From positions 21,487 to 85,486 of the forward strand of contig CBFHXF010000004.1 in NCBI GenBank assembly GCA_965659745.1: 64,000 bases of DNA, in the 5' to 3' direction. How positions within the stretch are numbered: position 1 is the first letter of the stretch; every line of letters begins with the position of its first letter. Made by a program: the position numbers and the translations under genes. The notes under the pieces are model-generated. The model was not told the origin of the DNA and did no database searches. It saw only the letters and a program-made list of their open reading frames with translations. Shown here piece by piece: positions 9,301 through 18,627 of this stretch. The DNA is from VMCP01 sp965659745 (GTDB taxonomy: Bacteria > Bacteroidota > Bacteroidia > NS11-12g > UBA955).

Positions 9301-9884
9301 GGCTTTTGGAATGTTTCACTGTAGTTAAAAATGCGTTGCGAAGCCGCTTTGATTGAGGAGGCATCATAAATTCCCCATATAATTAAAAGCAACAGAACGG
9401 CTGAAAACCGCATGAGATTCTTTCGCACGGCAGGCCAATTAAGGGCGTCGGTAAAGGCAAACGGACGCAGTTGTTCGGTCTTTTGCTCGATACTTTTCAG
9501 TAAAAGGGCGGAATGTGCCGCTTCAGTGCCCATTTTTTCCAACTGCAATAAATTGAGCAACTTATCTGAAATTTCTTCAAAATGATTCCCAATAATGGCA
9601 GCGGCTTGTTCTTCCGACAAACGCTGCGTAGAAACAAACGCATATTTTGCCAAAGGACGTACAATTTGAACATATACACCTACGGCAATAAGTCCCATAA
9701 AGCCATAAAATAGGACGCCCCGAACCTCAGATTCCAACCAAAACAAATACTCCGTATAGTTGATCAAATAAAACAACACAAGGGCTTGCAAAGCAGTAGT
9801 TAAGCCCCCTTGTAAGAGCTGCTGTAGGTGGTACGACCGAATAAACGCCTGTAGTTTTACTTTAATTTGTTGGGTCGAATTCAT
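6342..9884 (-). CDS. DUF4175-family giant membrane-anchored coiled-coil protein
   Basis: 1180 residues. The N-terminus has three hydrophobic segments (about 28-46, 56-75, 150-168) followed by a large beta-rich extracytoplasmic part to about residue 500, matching the layout of DUF4175 proteins of Bacteroidota, whose function is unknown. From about 510 to 980 it is almost pure Glu/Gln/Lys/Leu coiled coil, followed by a glycine/lysine-rich tract (about 980-1035) that partly follows a Gly-X-Y rhythm, then another charged helix to the end. Strong Glu/Lys bias makes long Leu/Phe-rich shadow frames on the other strand. A -7 element lies 9 bases upstream of the ATG. Confidence 0.9.
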   Translation of the reverse strand: MNSTQQIKVKLQAFIRSYHLQQLLQGGLTTALQALVLFYLINYTEYLFWLESEVRGVLFYGFMGLIAVGVYVQIVRPLAKYAFVSTQRLSEEQAAAIIGNHFEEISDKLLNLLQLEKMGTEAAHSALLLKSIEQKTEQLRPFAFTDALNWPAVRKNLMRFSAVLLLLIIWGIYDASSIKAASQRIFNYSETFQKPAPFRFIPSFTDTQVQTNSDVPVTLQLDGDAYPEEVFIRINEQSFLMKPDSKNRFTYQLKNIAANCNFQFEAAGFKGGDARIRVIPKFELRNVQLKAIYPSYLGKPAEEISAMGVLQVPAGTKLEWSVLSTNAQNLYLTQDRVNAEKANKLPPKNKKVAPSPNAEFRFVTQHVHNEDIKFWSVGNGLTSDTFGKQILVVADAYPEIQLEQKENENNENNHYILGNAIDDYGISDVFLEYELEEGKEGNRSKRGLSFQANKTVVFAHAWDLKAMGIAANKGLRYRVGVTDNDALNGGKTTYSDWQYIRRWSDEMYEKQINQSQDKIEKQLAEAQAQAKKLQKQSDKLQESMSVSPQLSFDMQEKVENWLQKQEEQLERLSEIKKEQEQVDRQQQELAPKNEELKERREELNKRMERLEDPKLQELMKELQELLSRKKSPQEIQQKMDQIDRRMQSQKDDMDQLLEQLKELRMEEQIDLQGQEMQEWIDKQEELQRETEALEKQKEKSPEKEKAKNDLLKELQEQKEKAQQIEDRAKQIEEQNKKLQSPMKLDLGKPEIDEAQSKQNQASQKMQEQKASESKQAQQKAAEKMKEAQEKMQNSLEKAQKERNSEDLKALRALLENLIEVSHRQEKIFTELGSLNSDNPRVLSLNKEQMNIKNMSEGIEDSLRALAKRQPMVSDLVTREISDINDNMDRAFEELKVRKVREAASYEQFVMTGYNNLAVMLMESLKNVQQRMNQQSSSSPKNGKMCENPKPGNSGKSQKGKGSKLSEAQKQLGEKLQQMQKEGQQGEQGSKQDGKKGEEGKKGQKGEKGDPKSGKDGKSKPGEKGEKQGQGGGSNGERISDKEWVEMVLMQEELRRKIETLRKEALKEGKTGQAANLFEAEKLMEEQEKKWVEKKFDAQMMWRQKQIETRLLEHEKAQMKQDQEDKRESNTSKNPDLVIPPDWIEKQRKKAEEKEKLQKGAPQWKPYYRQKSEEYLRKSQN

Positions 9885-9892
9885 GCGATTAA

Positions 9893-9900
9893 CAAAGATA
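9893..9900 (-). promoter_or_regulatory. -7 promoter element of the DUF4175 gene
   Basis: Minus-strand TATCTTTG, ending 8 bases before the ATG at 9884. No clear -33 TTG at the normal distance. Confidence 0.5.
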
Positions 9901-9947
9901 AGAAAGTAAGTGGTTTTCAGAGCTTGCGTTTATCGAAATATCGCCTC

Positions 9948-10664
9948 TTAGGGAATAAGTCGATCGACGATAATACCGGTGGAAACCGCTACGTTCAAAG
10001 ATTCGGCTCCGCCTCGTTTGGGGATGGTAATCCGCTGGGTGATTTTTTGAGCGAAGGCATCTCGAATGCCATGCGATTCGGATCCCATTATGAGTACAAA
10101 GGGTTCTTCGGGCGCTTTCATTTCATAAAGCGAGGTTCCATTTAAATCGGCCCCTAAAATATGGGCAGACTTCTGCCAAATGGCATCGGCGCCGCGAATA
10201 CAACTAACCCGCGTAAAAGACCCCATGCTCGAGGCAATAACTTTGGGATTGGTTTCGTCTACACAATCCTCACTCAACCAAATTTGCGTTAACCCATACC
10301 AATCGGCAATGCGTAAAATAGCCCCTAAATTGCCGGGATCTGCAATACCATCGAGTACAAGATTCAATCCGTTTTGCAAAACGGGCTTTTTAAATGTAGG
10401 CTTCGTTACTATGGCTATTACACCCGGTGGACTTACAAATTGCGACAGCCGTTTCATGTCTTTTGCCGCAATAATTTCATACGCGTAAGACGGATTATAT
10501 TGATCGATAAATTCGGTGGTTGCTAAAATAGTGTCTACTTCGAGCTTACTGTGGAATACTTCTTCCACCCCTTTTCGTCCTTCCACTAAGAATTGGGCAT
10601 ATTTTTGCCTATATTTTGTTTGTCCTAAAGACGCAATACGCTTTAAATCCGCTTGTGAAATCAT
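9948..10664 (-). CDS. TrmH/SpoU-family RNA 2'-O-ribose methyltransferase
   Basis: 238 residues from the ATG at 10664 (MISQADLKRIASLGQTKYRQ); the open frame extends further but the upstream part is not family-like. The three SPOUT motifs are visible: DGIADPGNLGAILRIADWYG, LIMGSESHGI and IPKRGGAESLNVAVSTGI. The N-terminal segment with FLVEGRKGVEEV is the substrate-binding domain of the rRNA-type enzymes (RlmB-like), so methylation of a ribose in 23S rRNA using S-adenosylmethionine is the likely role; the exact nucleotide cannot be given. Divergent from tamL with overlapping 5' ends; this pairing recurs in Bacteroidota. Confidence 0.92.
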   Translation of the reverse strand: MISQADLKRIASLGQTKYRQKYAQFLVEGRKGVEEVFHSKLEVDTILATTEFIDQYNPSYAYEIIAAKDMKRLSQFVSPPGVIAIVTKPTFKKPVLQNGLNLVLDGIADPGNLGAILRIADWYGLTQIWLSEDCVDETNPKVIASSMGSFTRVSCIRGADAIWQKSAHILGADLNGTSLYEMKAPEEPFVLIMGSESHGIRDAFAQKITQRITIPKRGGAESLNVAVSTGIIVDRLIP

Positions 10665-13033
10665 TTCTCTACAACAAATATGCAGCAATTTTCCGGAATG
10701 CATTCGGGTTATTCCTCCTTGGGGTCATCTTTATGGGGAGTTGCGGCGTTCGAAAAGTGATTCCCCCGGGAGAACATTTATTGGTAAGCAATCGGGTTGT
10801 AGTTAGTGGCAATAGTGCGGCAGGTAGAAATACAAAAGCGCAAATTCTTCATCGAACCAACAAACGCGTTTTGTTCAACCGATTGCCCGTATTTTTATGG
10901 TTGTATGCGGCCGGCACCAATAATAAAAATCCAGAATTATCCGATTCTACCGCTTGGCGCCGCAAATTCCGTCGGGATTTAGGAGAAGAGCCTGTTTTAT
11001 TTAATCCGAAACTCGCCAAAGTCTCTGCCGACAATATAAAGTTTCACCTGTTCAACAAAGGTTATTTCGACGCCGAATGCGATTATGTTGTTAAAAAAAG
11101 CAAAAGAAAAGCCCGCGTAAAATATGTAGCCAATACCAAAAGTGCCTATTTAATTCGGGAGGTAAGCGTAATAAGTGCGGATTCAACCACAAAAAGAATT
11201 TTACAAACAGTAGTAAATGAAAATTCCGCGTTTCGCTTGTGGTGGCCTTGCGATTTAAACGCATTATCGGAAGCAGAAGAAACGTTTACCCAGCGACTTC
11301 GAGATTCGGGTTTTTTTAGTGTAAATGCCTCTAATATTCGATACGAACTCGACACCAATCAAAGCGCTAAAAGTACTGCGGTTCGCGTTTTTTTGGATCC
11401 TCCTGAGTTAGGGAAAAAGCATAAAAAATTTCGTATTGGTCATGTTTCCGTTACCATCCAAACCGCTCCCGATTATCAACTTAACGATTATCCGGATACC
11501 ATCCTATTAACGGGGATGAAATTGCACATGAACCATTATCCATTGAATGCTCGGGTGCTTACCCAAGTTATCACTTTAGATTCTGGCGATGTTTTTAGTC
11601 AAAGTAACTGGACAGAAACCTACCGAAAACTATTAGATCTAAACTTATTTAAAGTTGTAGAAATAAGTCAAAAAATCGACCTCGAAAAGGGTATAATCAG
11701 TCCTAAAATAGACATACAAACAGAGCCTCGTTTGAGTTTTTCTGCAGAACCCCAAATTTTGTATTCTCCCCAGGGAAGCTCCGGAACGAATTTCCAAACC
11801 GCTTCACAAAGGAGTTTTGGTTTGGCCGGAATTTTGTCTTTTAACAATAGAAACACCTTTGGTAATGCGGAGTATTTCAAATTGTCTTCGATAACATCTT
11901 TCGAAGCCATCTTTAAACGGGATGATATCGGGGATTTCTTTACGGGACTTCAGCAAGGACTTGTAGCGAGCTTAAAACTCCCCAAATTCAGCTTTTTAAA
12001 TCGATTCGAAGCCTTAAAATCCTTTGAACAGCAGAGCACCTTGGTTTCTACTAGCTTCCAATATGAGCAGAATCCCAATTTTGTACGTTCCGCATTTCCG
12101 GCGAATGTTACCTTGCAGTTTGCCAAGAAAAATTTCAGCTGGTATTTAACTCCATTTGAAATCAGTTATAACCGGAATATTATAAGTCCCACTTTCCTAC
12201 CCCAATTGCCCGCCCTAGATCAAGATTTTGTTTTGCGTGTTTTTACCGACCAGATTGTAACCCCTGTGAAATTGGGTATGATTTACGCAGACAACCAAAA
12301 CAAACCGGGTAGTACAAGTCATTTTTTACGCTTAGGAATTGAGACCAGCGGAAATTGGCATCACGCCTATCGTAAACTAACCGAAGAAAACTATCAAGAC
12401 GATAGTATCTATACGTTGTTTGGCGTAAATTACTTTCAGTATACCAAATTAGAGGCCGAATACCGAATCAAGCGCAATATTGATGAATTGAATAGTGTGG
12501 CATTTCGGTTCAATTCGGGTATTGCCATACCTTATGGCAATAGCAAGTTAGTGCCCTACGATAAGCGTTATTTTATTGGGGGAAGCAATAGTTTGCGCGG
12601 TTGGCGTCCGAGAGGTTTGGGGCCCGGCAACACGCCTGCAAGTGCCACATCGTTGATTGATAGATCGGGAGAATTATTGCTCGAAGCCAATTTAGAATAC
12701 CGCTTTACGGTGGTACGGAAACTTTTAGAAAGTGCCATTTTCTTAGATGCAGGTAATATTTGGAATTTAAGCCCTACCTCAAGTTCCAATCCCAATTATG
12801 GAGTGATCAATGCCCAAAACTTCATAAGCGAAATTGCGCTAAATACGGGAGTAGGACTGCGTTTTGATTTGAGTATATTTTTATTCCGATTGGACTGGGG
12901 AATGCCATTGCGCGATCCTTCATTGCCTAAAAATCAACGTTGGATATTAACAGAGAAGACTCGTGAATTCGGATTTGGAAATTACTTATTGAACGAATCT
13001 TCGTTAGCAATAGGAATAGGATACCCTTTTTAG
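10655..13033 (+). CDS. tamL: TamL, lipoprotein BamA/TamA-family outer-membrane assembly protein
   Basis: 792 residues from a GTG at 10655; a TTG start at 10616 is the other option. The GTG start gives an ideal lipoprotein signal: basic N-region, hydrophobic core FGLFLLGVIFMGS, then the lipobox cysteine, followed by VIPPGEHLLVSN. The middle holds POTRA-like repeats and the last half is an Omp85 beta-barrel with FIGGSNSLRGWRPRGLGPG, the VRGF-type signature of the family. A lipidated TamA is a Bacteroidota trait; with TamB it inserts outer-membrane proteins. tamB is not next to it. A weak hairpin overlaps the stop codon. Confidence 0.9.
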   Translation: MKSFLYNKYAAIFRNAFGLFLLGVIFMGSCGVRKVIPPGEHLLVSNRVVVSGNSAAGRNTKAQILHRTNKRVLFNRLPVFLWLYAAGTNNKNPELSDSTAWRRKFRRDLGEEPVLFNPKLAKVSADNIKFHLFNKGYFDAECDYVVKKSKRKARVKYVANTKSAYLIREVSVISADSTTKRILQTVVNENSAFRLWWPCDLNALSEAEETFTQRLRDSGFFSVNASNIRYELDTNQSAKSTAVRVFLDPPELGKKHKKFRIGHVSVTIQTAPDYQLNDYPDTILLTGMKLHMNHYPLNARVLTQVITLDSGDVFSQSNWTETYRKLLDLNLFKVVEISQKIDLEKGIISPKIDIQTEPRLSFSAEPQILYSPQGSSGTNFQTASQRSFGLAGILSFNNRNTFGNAEYFKLSSITSFEAIFKRDDIGDFFTGLQQGLVASLKLPKFSFLNRFEALKSFEQQSTLVSTSFQYEQNPNFVRSAFPANVTLQFAKKNFSWYLTPFEISYNRNIISPTFLPQLPALDQDFVLRVFTDQIVTPVKLGMIYADNQNKPGSTSHFLRLGIETSGNWHHAYRKLTEENYQDDSIYTLFGVNYFQYTKLEAEYRIKRNIDELNSVAFRFNSGIAIPYGNSKLVPYDKRYFIGGSNSLRGWRPRGLGPGNTPASATSLIDRSGELLLEANLEYRFTVVRKLLESAIFLDAGNIWNLSPTSSSNPNYGVINAQNFISEIALNTGVGLRFDLSIFLFRLDWGMPLRDPSLPKNQRWILTEKTREFGFGNYLLNESSLAIGIGYPF

Positions 13034-13044
13034 AGTATCCTATT
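13015..13044 (+). terminator. Possible terminator at the end of tamL
   Basis: Perfect 10-bp inverted repeat AATAGGATAC / GTATCCTATT with a 10-base loop that contains the tamL stop codon. It has no T-run after it, so termination is uncertain. Confidence 0.4.
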
Positions 13045-13139
13045 ATATATGAAGTAACGTTATTGCTTTTTAAATTGGGTTTCGATTGAATTTTATAAAA
13101 CTCGCTCATTAAACCCTGTAGGTAAAGTATAATTTTATT

Positions 13140-15713
13140 TTATTCTATTCCTTCTTTACCGACTTCAGAATCAGTATCAGTATCAGCTTCGGCCTTAGCC
13201 GCTTTTATGGCTTTGGGCTTGGTGGCTTTAATTTCCAAACCTTCAGATCCCTCTTTAAAATCAACTTTTAATTTATCGCCTTCTTTCAGAGTGCCTTGCA
13301 AAACTTTTTCTGCCAATGGTTCTTCTAAGAATTTCTGTAATGCACGTTGTAGGGGACGCGCTCCGAAATCGGCATCAAAGCCTTTTTCCGCTAAAAATTC
13401 TTTGGCCTTATCTGTAATTTGAATCTCATAACCCAAATCCTCAATTCTCTTGAGCATTCGTTTCATGCGGATGTCTAATATATGTACAATATTGTCTTTG
13501 GAGAGCGATTCAAATATGATAATATCATCAATTCGGTTCAAAAACTCAGGAGAAAAGAATTTCTTTAACTGAGATTCGACCACCATTTTTGATTCTTTTT
13601 CGCGGTTCAGAGATTTGGTTTGTGTACCAAAACCTACCCCCGCTCCAAAGTCTTTCAATTGGCGAGAACCAATATTAGAAGTCATGATGATAACCGTATT
13701 TCGGAAATCGATTTTGCGGCCGCCTGAATCGGTCATGTATCCTTCATCCAAGGCTTGTAAAAGCAAATTGAATACATCGGGATGAGCCTTTTCTACTTCA
13801 TCGAAGAGTATGACGCTATAGGGTTTACGGCGTACCTTTTCGGTTAACAATCCCCCTTCTTCATATCCAACATATCCTGGAGGCGCTCCGACCAATCGGC
13901 TTACGGCGAATTTCTCCATGTATTCACTCATATCTACACGTATGAGGGCATCGTCGGTATCGAATAAAAATTCCGAAAGGGTTTTCGCCAATTCGGTTTT
14001 ACCTACACCCGTAGGACCTAGAAAAATAAACGATCCGATTGGGCGATTGGGTTCTTTAAATCCGGCACGCGTTCTTTGAATGGTTTTGGTCAGCTTTTCA
14101 ATAGCTTTATCTTGTCCCACGACCCTCTTCCGAAGCGTATCTGCCATATTTAACAAACGCTTGCTCTCGTCTTCTCCCATTCTTTTCACTGGAATTCCAG
14201 TAATCATAGAAATCACAGAGGCAATATCGTCTTCGGTTACGCTATACCTTTCGTCTTTGGCTTTGGTTTCCCAAGCTACTTTCGCACTCTCTAAATCTTC
14301 GAGTAAGCGTTTCTCTTTATCGCGAAGTTTGGCGGCTTCTTCAAAGTTCTGACTTTTTACAACTTTGTTTTTCTCGGTTTTAATTTCCTCAATTTGTCCT
14401 TCTAAATCTAGAATTTCGGTAGGTACATGAATATTAGAAATATGCACACGGGCCCCTGCCTCGTCTAGAATATCGATGGCTTTATCAGGCAAATGTCGAT
14501 CGCTCATATACCGCTCACTAAGCTCAACGCAGGCCTTTATGGCCTCTTCGCTGTATCGAACACTATGATGGTCTTCGTATTTTCCTTTGATATTGGTTAA
14601 TATTTCGATAGTTTCATCAGGACTTGCGGGCTGGATTAGTACCATTTGAAAACGGCGCTCTAAGGCACCGTCTTTTTCTATGTATTGGCGGTATTCGTCG
14701 AGTGTAGTAGCACCGATACATTGAATTTCACCACGAGCCAATGCGGGTTTGAACATGTTGGAGGCATCTAAGGATCCGGAAGCGCCTCCGGCGCCTACGA
14801 TGGTGTGGATTTCATCGATGAATAAAATAACATCTTCTGCTTTTTCCAATTCCATCATTAAGGCCTTCATACGCTCTTCAAACTGACCGCGGTACTTGGT
14901 TCCGGCCACCATCGAAGCGAGATCTAAACTTACCACGCGCTTGTTGAACAACACCCGAGATACTTTTCTTTGGGTGATGCGAAGGGCCAATCCTTCAGCA
15001 ATAGCTGTTTTACCAACTCCTGGCTCTCCTATTAGTACTGGATTATTCTTTTTACGGCGAGATAAAATCTGGCTTACCCGTTCAATTTCTTTTTCACGAC
15101 CTACAATCGGATCTAATTTGCCGTCTTCCGCCGCTTTGGTTAAATCACGCCCAAAATTATCTAAAACCGGAGTTTTCGACTTGGTTTTGGCTTTAGAAGC
15201 CATCTGTGCTTTTTGTTCTTCACGATAATAATCTTCCGGAGTTTCTCCGTCGTCGTTAGTCGATTCGCCTCTTACGGTATCGATACCCTCTTCGAGAGCA
15301 CTCTTAAACACATCGTAGGTAAGTCCGTACTGCGCCAAAACTTTAGACGCTATATTATCTTCATCTCGAAGTATGGAAAGCAATAAATGCTCGGTTCCAA
15401 TCAAGTCGGTTTTGAATATTTTCGCTTCTAGGTAGGTTATTTTAAGCGCTTTCTCCGCTTGTTTAGTAAGTGGGATATTGCCTAAATTACTGGTTTTTGT
15501 GGCGGTGCCCTTAATGGAATCTTCTATGCTTTTTTTAAGGCGCAGGGCATCTATATCAAGTAAACGCAAGGTTTGGAAGGCTTTGCCTTCCCCTTCTCTT
15601 ATAATTCCTAATAACAAATGCTCGCAACCGATATAGTCATGCCCCAAACGAATCGCTTCTTCGCGGCTGTATTGAATAACTTCTTTAACGCGTGGTGAAA
15701 ACTTGGCTTCCAT
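13140..15713 (-). CDS. clpC: ClpC-type ATPase of the Clp protease
   Basis: 857 residues. Order: two Clp-N repeats (residues 1-150, FSPRVKEVIQYSREEAIRLG), first AAA+ domain with Walker A GEPGVGKTA at about 229-237, a middle region with a UVR-like segment (KLRDKEKRLLEDLESAK), second AAA+ domain with Walker A GPTGVGKTE near 565, and the C-terminal D2-small domain. The UVR-type middle and length mark ClpC rather than ClpB or ClpA. It unfolds substrates for ClpP in the cytoplasm. The C-terminal 30 residues are an Ala/Lys- then Asp/Glu-rich tail. No clpP or mcsB partner is adjacent. Confidence 0.96.
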   Translation of the reverse strand: MEAKFSPRVKEVIQYSREEAIRLGHDYIGCEHLLLGIIREGEGKAFQTLRLLDIDALRLKKSIEDSIKGTATKTSNLGNIPLTKQAEKALKITYLEAKIFKTDLIGTEHLLLSILRDEDNIASKVLAQYGLTYDVFKSALEEGIDTVRGESTNDDGETPEDYYREEQKAQMASKAKTKSKTPVLDNFGRDLTKAAEDGKLDPIVGREKEIERVSQILSRRKKNNPVLIGEPGVGKTAIAEGLALRITQRKVSRVLFNKRVVSLDLASMVAGTKYRGQFEERMKALMMELEKAEDVILFIDEIHTIVGAGGASGSLDASNMFKPALARGEIQCIGATTLDEYRQYIEKDGALERRFQMVLIQPASPDETIEILTNIKGKYEDHHSVRYSEEAIKACVELSERYMSDRHLPDKAIDILDEAGARVHISNIHVPTEILDLEGQIEEIKTEKNKVVKSQNFEEAAKLRDKEKRLLEDLESAKVAWETKAKDERYSVTEDDIASVISMITGIPVKRMGEDESKRLLNMADTLRKRVVGQDKAIEKLTKTIQRTRAGFKEPNRPIGSFIFLGPTGVGKTELAKTLSEFLFDTDDALIRVDMSEYMEKFAVSRLVGAPPGYVGYEEGGLLTEKVRRKPYSVILFDEVEKAHPDVFNLLLQALDEGYMTDSGGRKIDFRNTVIIMTSNIGSRQLKDFGAGVGFGTQTKSLNREKESKMVVESQLKKFFSPEFLNRIDDIIIFESLSKDNIVHILDIRMKRMLKRIEDLGYEIQITDKAKEFLAEKGFDADFGARPLQRALQKFLEEPLAEKVLQGTLKEGDKLKVDFKEGSEGLEIKATKPKAIKAAKAEADTDTDSEVGKEGIE

Positions 15714-15721
15714 ATTCTTTT

Positions 15722-15729
15722 CAAATATA
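15722..15729 (-). promoter_or_regulatory. -7 promoter element of clpC
   Basis: Minus-strand TATATTTG, ending 8 bases before the clpC ATG. No convincing -33 TTG. Confidence 0.5.
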
Positions 15730-15794
15730 ATTATTAGTTGAGCGATTTACTATTGGGCTCTGATGAGTGACGTATTTATAAGACAAACGTAAAA

Positions 15795-16781
15795 CTAAAA
15801 GGCATTGGCAATGCCAAAAATATAATTTTTATAGGAGGGCAAACACATATTTTGGTACAATTGCGTTCGGTATTCTTGGGCGCGCGTGATGTCTTTGACT
15901 CTAGACAAAAAGGCCGTTTTAGAAGCCAAATACACCGCTTTGTCGATACTCGCCGCTAATGGATTGTTTAGAATACATACATGATTGGCAAAACCCACAT
16001 AATTAAGGATTTCCTCAATTTGTTGAACATCTTCGCCAAATCGCACTAAAATAGGTAAGGGTTCAATCGCATAGGGCATTACGCATGAAAGCGGCTCCTC
16101 TTGAAGTGCCACAAACCAATCTTGAACCAAATCCTTACGAAGCGCCCCTGTTTTTAACATTTGATTCATAAAACGAGCGGCCCAAACCCTACCATTTATT
16201 ATAGGAAAATAACTAGAATTGGTTGGGTATCGCGACAGTGCCTCGCTCCATTTCTTCATCATACTTACATTGCCATCTAAATAAAACTGGGTTAAAAAAA
16301 GCGATTTTTTGAATGTTTCTTGTTCTAAATTTTCGGGATTCAATTCTGTAACTAACCTCGCGTAATATTGTCCTTGACGCAACGTTCCATAGTCTACGAA
16401 TGAGTGCAATATCCAATCTCTCAATACGGGATGATTTGCTATAATTACCAAGTCTGATTCGTTGAATTTCCTCACCCTTAAAACCTCACTCATGTGATTC
16501 ATGATATATCCCTTTAAATAAAATTCGTTCAAATTTGAATCCTTCAAATCCAAACGTTCAAAAAAGGGAATCCAAGCCATCGCATCTTTTTGTTTGATGT
16601 TGTTTTTGGCCCAAACAATCAATTGCACCATGCTCTCTAAATGATGGGAAAGCGCTTTCTCACGGATTGTATTGAAGGAAACGTCGTTCACCCTGCGAAA
16701 ATCCAAACGGTATTTTTTCGACAGTGCAGGATCGTTTTCAACTTCCCATAGGGCTGGATATACAAGAGAAAATCGTTGCAT
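15795..16781 (-). CDS. Hypothetical protein, function unknown
   Basis: 328 residues from the ATG at 16781; the frame is open to a TTG at 16823 but the ATG (MQRFSLVYPALWEVEND) is preferred. I do not recognise the family. It is mostly helical, with no signal peptide, membrane helix or cofactor motif. The spacing of aromatic and leucine residues could fit a helical-repeat fold, but no repeat period is convincing. It lies 81 bases upstream of clpC on the same strand and is divergent from dnaB, so co-transcription with clpC is possible although clpC has its own -7 element. Confidence 0.75.
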   Translation of the reverse strand: MQRFSLVYPALWEVENDPALSKKYRLDFRRVNDVSFNTIREKALSHHLESMVQLIVWAKNNIKQKDAMAWIPFFERLDLKDSNLNEFYLKGYIMNHMSEVLRVRKFNESDLVIIANHPVLRDWILHSFVDYGTLRQGQYYARLVTELNPENLEQETFKKSLFLTQFYLDGNVSMMKKWSEALSRYPTNSSYFPIINGRVWAARFMNQMLKTGALRKDLVQDWFVALQEEPLSCVMPYAIEPLPILVRFGEDVQQIEEILNYVGFANHVCILNNPLAASIDKAVYLASKTAFLSRVKDITRAQEYRTQLYQNMCLPSYKNYIFGIANAF

Positions 16782-16928
16782 TTTTGATTTGGGCAAATTA
16801 GAACCTATTTCAACAAAAAGCAAGTGGGCTTCAATTTAGGTTGGTACATTTTATGAAGTACAAATGTGAAAAACTATTTCAATTGTAGAAGTTTTTTTCA
16901 ATCGCTTTTTTATCGAACTTTGAAGACT

Positions 16929-18605
16929 ATGGAAAATCCAGAAATTCCAAAACGCGCTAGTAATAAGAAAAAAATCATTCCAAAAGAATTTTTTGACGAC
17001 CGTATGGGTCGTATGCCCCCTAATTCTAGGGAGTTGGAAGAGGCGGTTTTAGGTGCCATGATGCTGGAACGTGAAAAGATATTCCAAGTTATTGATATAT
17101 TAACAAAAGAGCATTTTTACGACCCCAAAAATCAGTTGATTTTTGAAGCCATCGATGAACTTTATAAAAAGGGCGATACCGCAATTGACCTATTAACGGT
17201 ATCGGTTCACCTTAAAAACCACCAATTATTAGATATAGCAGGTGGATATATGTATTTGGCTCAGCTCACCAATAAGGTTACCTCGGCTGCCAATATCGAA
17301 TTCCATGCTCGAATTTTGACCCAAAAGTTCATTCAGCGTTCCTTGATACGCGTGGCAGGAGAAATACAATTCAATGCCTATGATGATACCGAAGATTCTT
17401 TTGAACTTTTAGACGATTCAGAGGCGAAATTGTACGAAATAAAAAATGCCGGATTAAAACGAAATTACCAAGAAATCAGCACCTTGATATCGAATTCACT
17501 AAAAGATATCGAGGCACGCATGAACAGCGAAAATAATGGTATTACCGGGGTCGCTTCCGGATTTAGTGATATCGACCGCATTAATGGTGGCTGGCAACCT
17601 TCCGATTTGGTGATTTTAGCCGCGCGACCTGCGATGGGTAAAACGGCGTTCGCGTTAAGTTTAGTCAGAAATGCCGCAATCGACCACAAAAAAAGCGTCA
17701 TGGTTTTTTCACTAGAGATGGCCGATATCCAATTGGTAAATCGTTTGATCTCTGCGGAAGCACAAGTGCCTGGGGAAAAGATAAAAAAGAGCAGTCTCTC
17801 AGAGGAGGAATGGATTCGACTTCAAAATCAAACCTTGGTTTTAGGAGAAGCTCGTATTTACATTGATGATACACCGCAATTGAACATTTTCGACTTAAAT
17901 GCCAAATGTCGACGTATTGCCTCACAACAGGGATTAGATATGGTGGTGGTCGATTACCTACAGTTATTGCGCGCCGATGTGAAATCTCAAGGAAATCGAG
18001 AACAAGAAATTGCCTTTATTTCTAGGTCGTTGAAAGGTTTGGCCAAAGACTTAAATATCCCCATTATTGCACTTGCGCAGTTGAGTCGTGAGGTAGAAAA
18101 ACGTGCCAACAAACGTCCACAATTATCCGACTTACGTGAATCGGGGTCTATTGAACAAGATGCCGATATGGTCATGTTCTTATATCGAAATGAGTATTAC
18201 GAGAAAATGGGAATGGATAGCGAAGGACCCTCAGATGGGGACAGTTTAGATGCGGATATCAAAGGACTTACCGAAGTTATCATTGCCAAAAACCGTCACG
18301 GCACCGTAGGTTCGGCATTTTGTAAGTTCATTGGGGAATTTTCCAAGTTTCAAGATCTAGATCATTACGAGCGCGATATGATTCGCCAAAAGAATCCCGA
18401 ATACGGATATACCCCAGATGTACCTACGACTAAGGTTATGCCTTCAAAAATGAATCTCGAAGATAATATTTACGATCGGCCCGGAACAGCTTCGCCCTTC
18501 GATGATGCGCCATCAAATCGACCCGATATGGGCTCATGGGGTGGAGGCATTCAGCCACCGAGTTTAGGAGGAACACCACCGAAACCCAATATTTTTGAAG
18601 ATTAA
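16929..18605 (+). CDS. dnaB: Replicative DNA helicase DnaB
   Basis: 558 residues from the ATG at 16929 (MENPEIPKRASNKKKIIPKE); the open frame extends to 16866 but that part is not family-like. The N-terminal domain begins with MPPNSRELEEAVLGAMMLE. The RecA-like domain has Walker A AARPAMGKTAFAL, Walker B region VVVDYLQLL and the DnaB motif SGSIEQDADMVMFLYR. It is the ring helicase of the replication fork. The C-terminal 70 residues form a Pro/Asp/Gly-rich, probably disordered tail longer than in most DnaB proteins. Ends at a strong bidirectional terminator. Confidence 0.97.
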   Translation: MENPEIPKRASNKKKIIPKEFFDDRMGRMPPNSRELEEAVLGAMMLEREKIFQVIDILTKEHFYDPKNQLIFEAIDELYKKGDTAIDLLTVSVHLKNHQLLDIAGGYMYLAQLTNKVTSAANIEFHARILTQKFIQRSLIRVAGEIQFNAYDDTEDSFELLDDSEAKLYEIKNAGLKRNYQEISTLISNSLKDIEARMNSENNGITGVASGFSDIDRINGGWQPSDLVILAARPAMGKTAFALSLVRNAAIDHKKSVMVFSLEMADIQLVNRLISAEAQVPGEKIKKSSLSEEEWIRLQNQTLVLGEARIYIDDTPQLNIFDLNAKCRRIASQQGLDMVVVDYLQLLRADVKSQGNREQEIAFISRSLKGLAKDLNIPIIALAQLSREVEKRANKRPQLSDLRESGSIEQDADMVMFLYRNEYYEKMGMDSEGPSDGDSLDADIKGLTEVIIAKNRHGTVGSAFCKFIGEFSKFQDLDHYERDMIRQKNPEYGYTPDVPTTKVMPSKMNLEDNIYDRPGTASPFDDAPSNRPDMGSWGGGIQPPSLGGTPPKPNIFED

Positions 18606-18627
18606 TCTCCATCAGAAATTTATAAAT

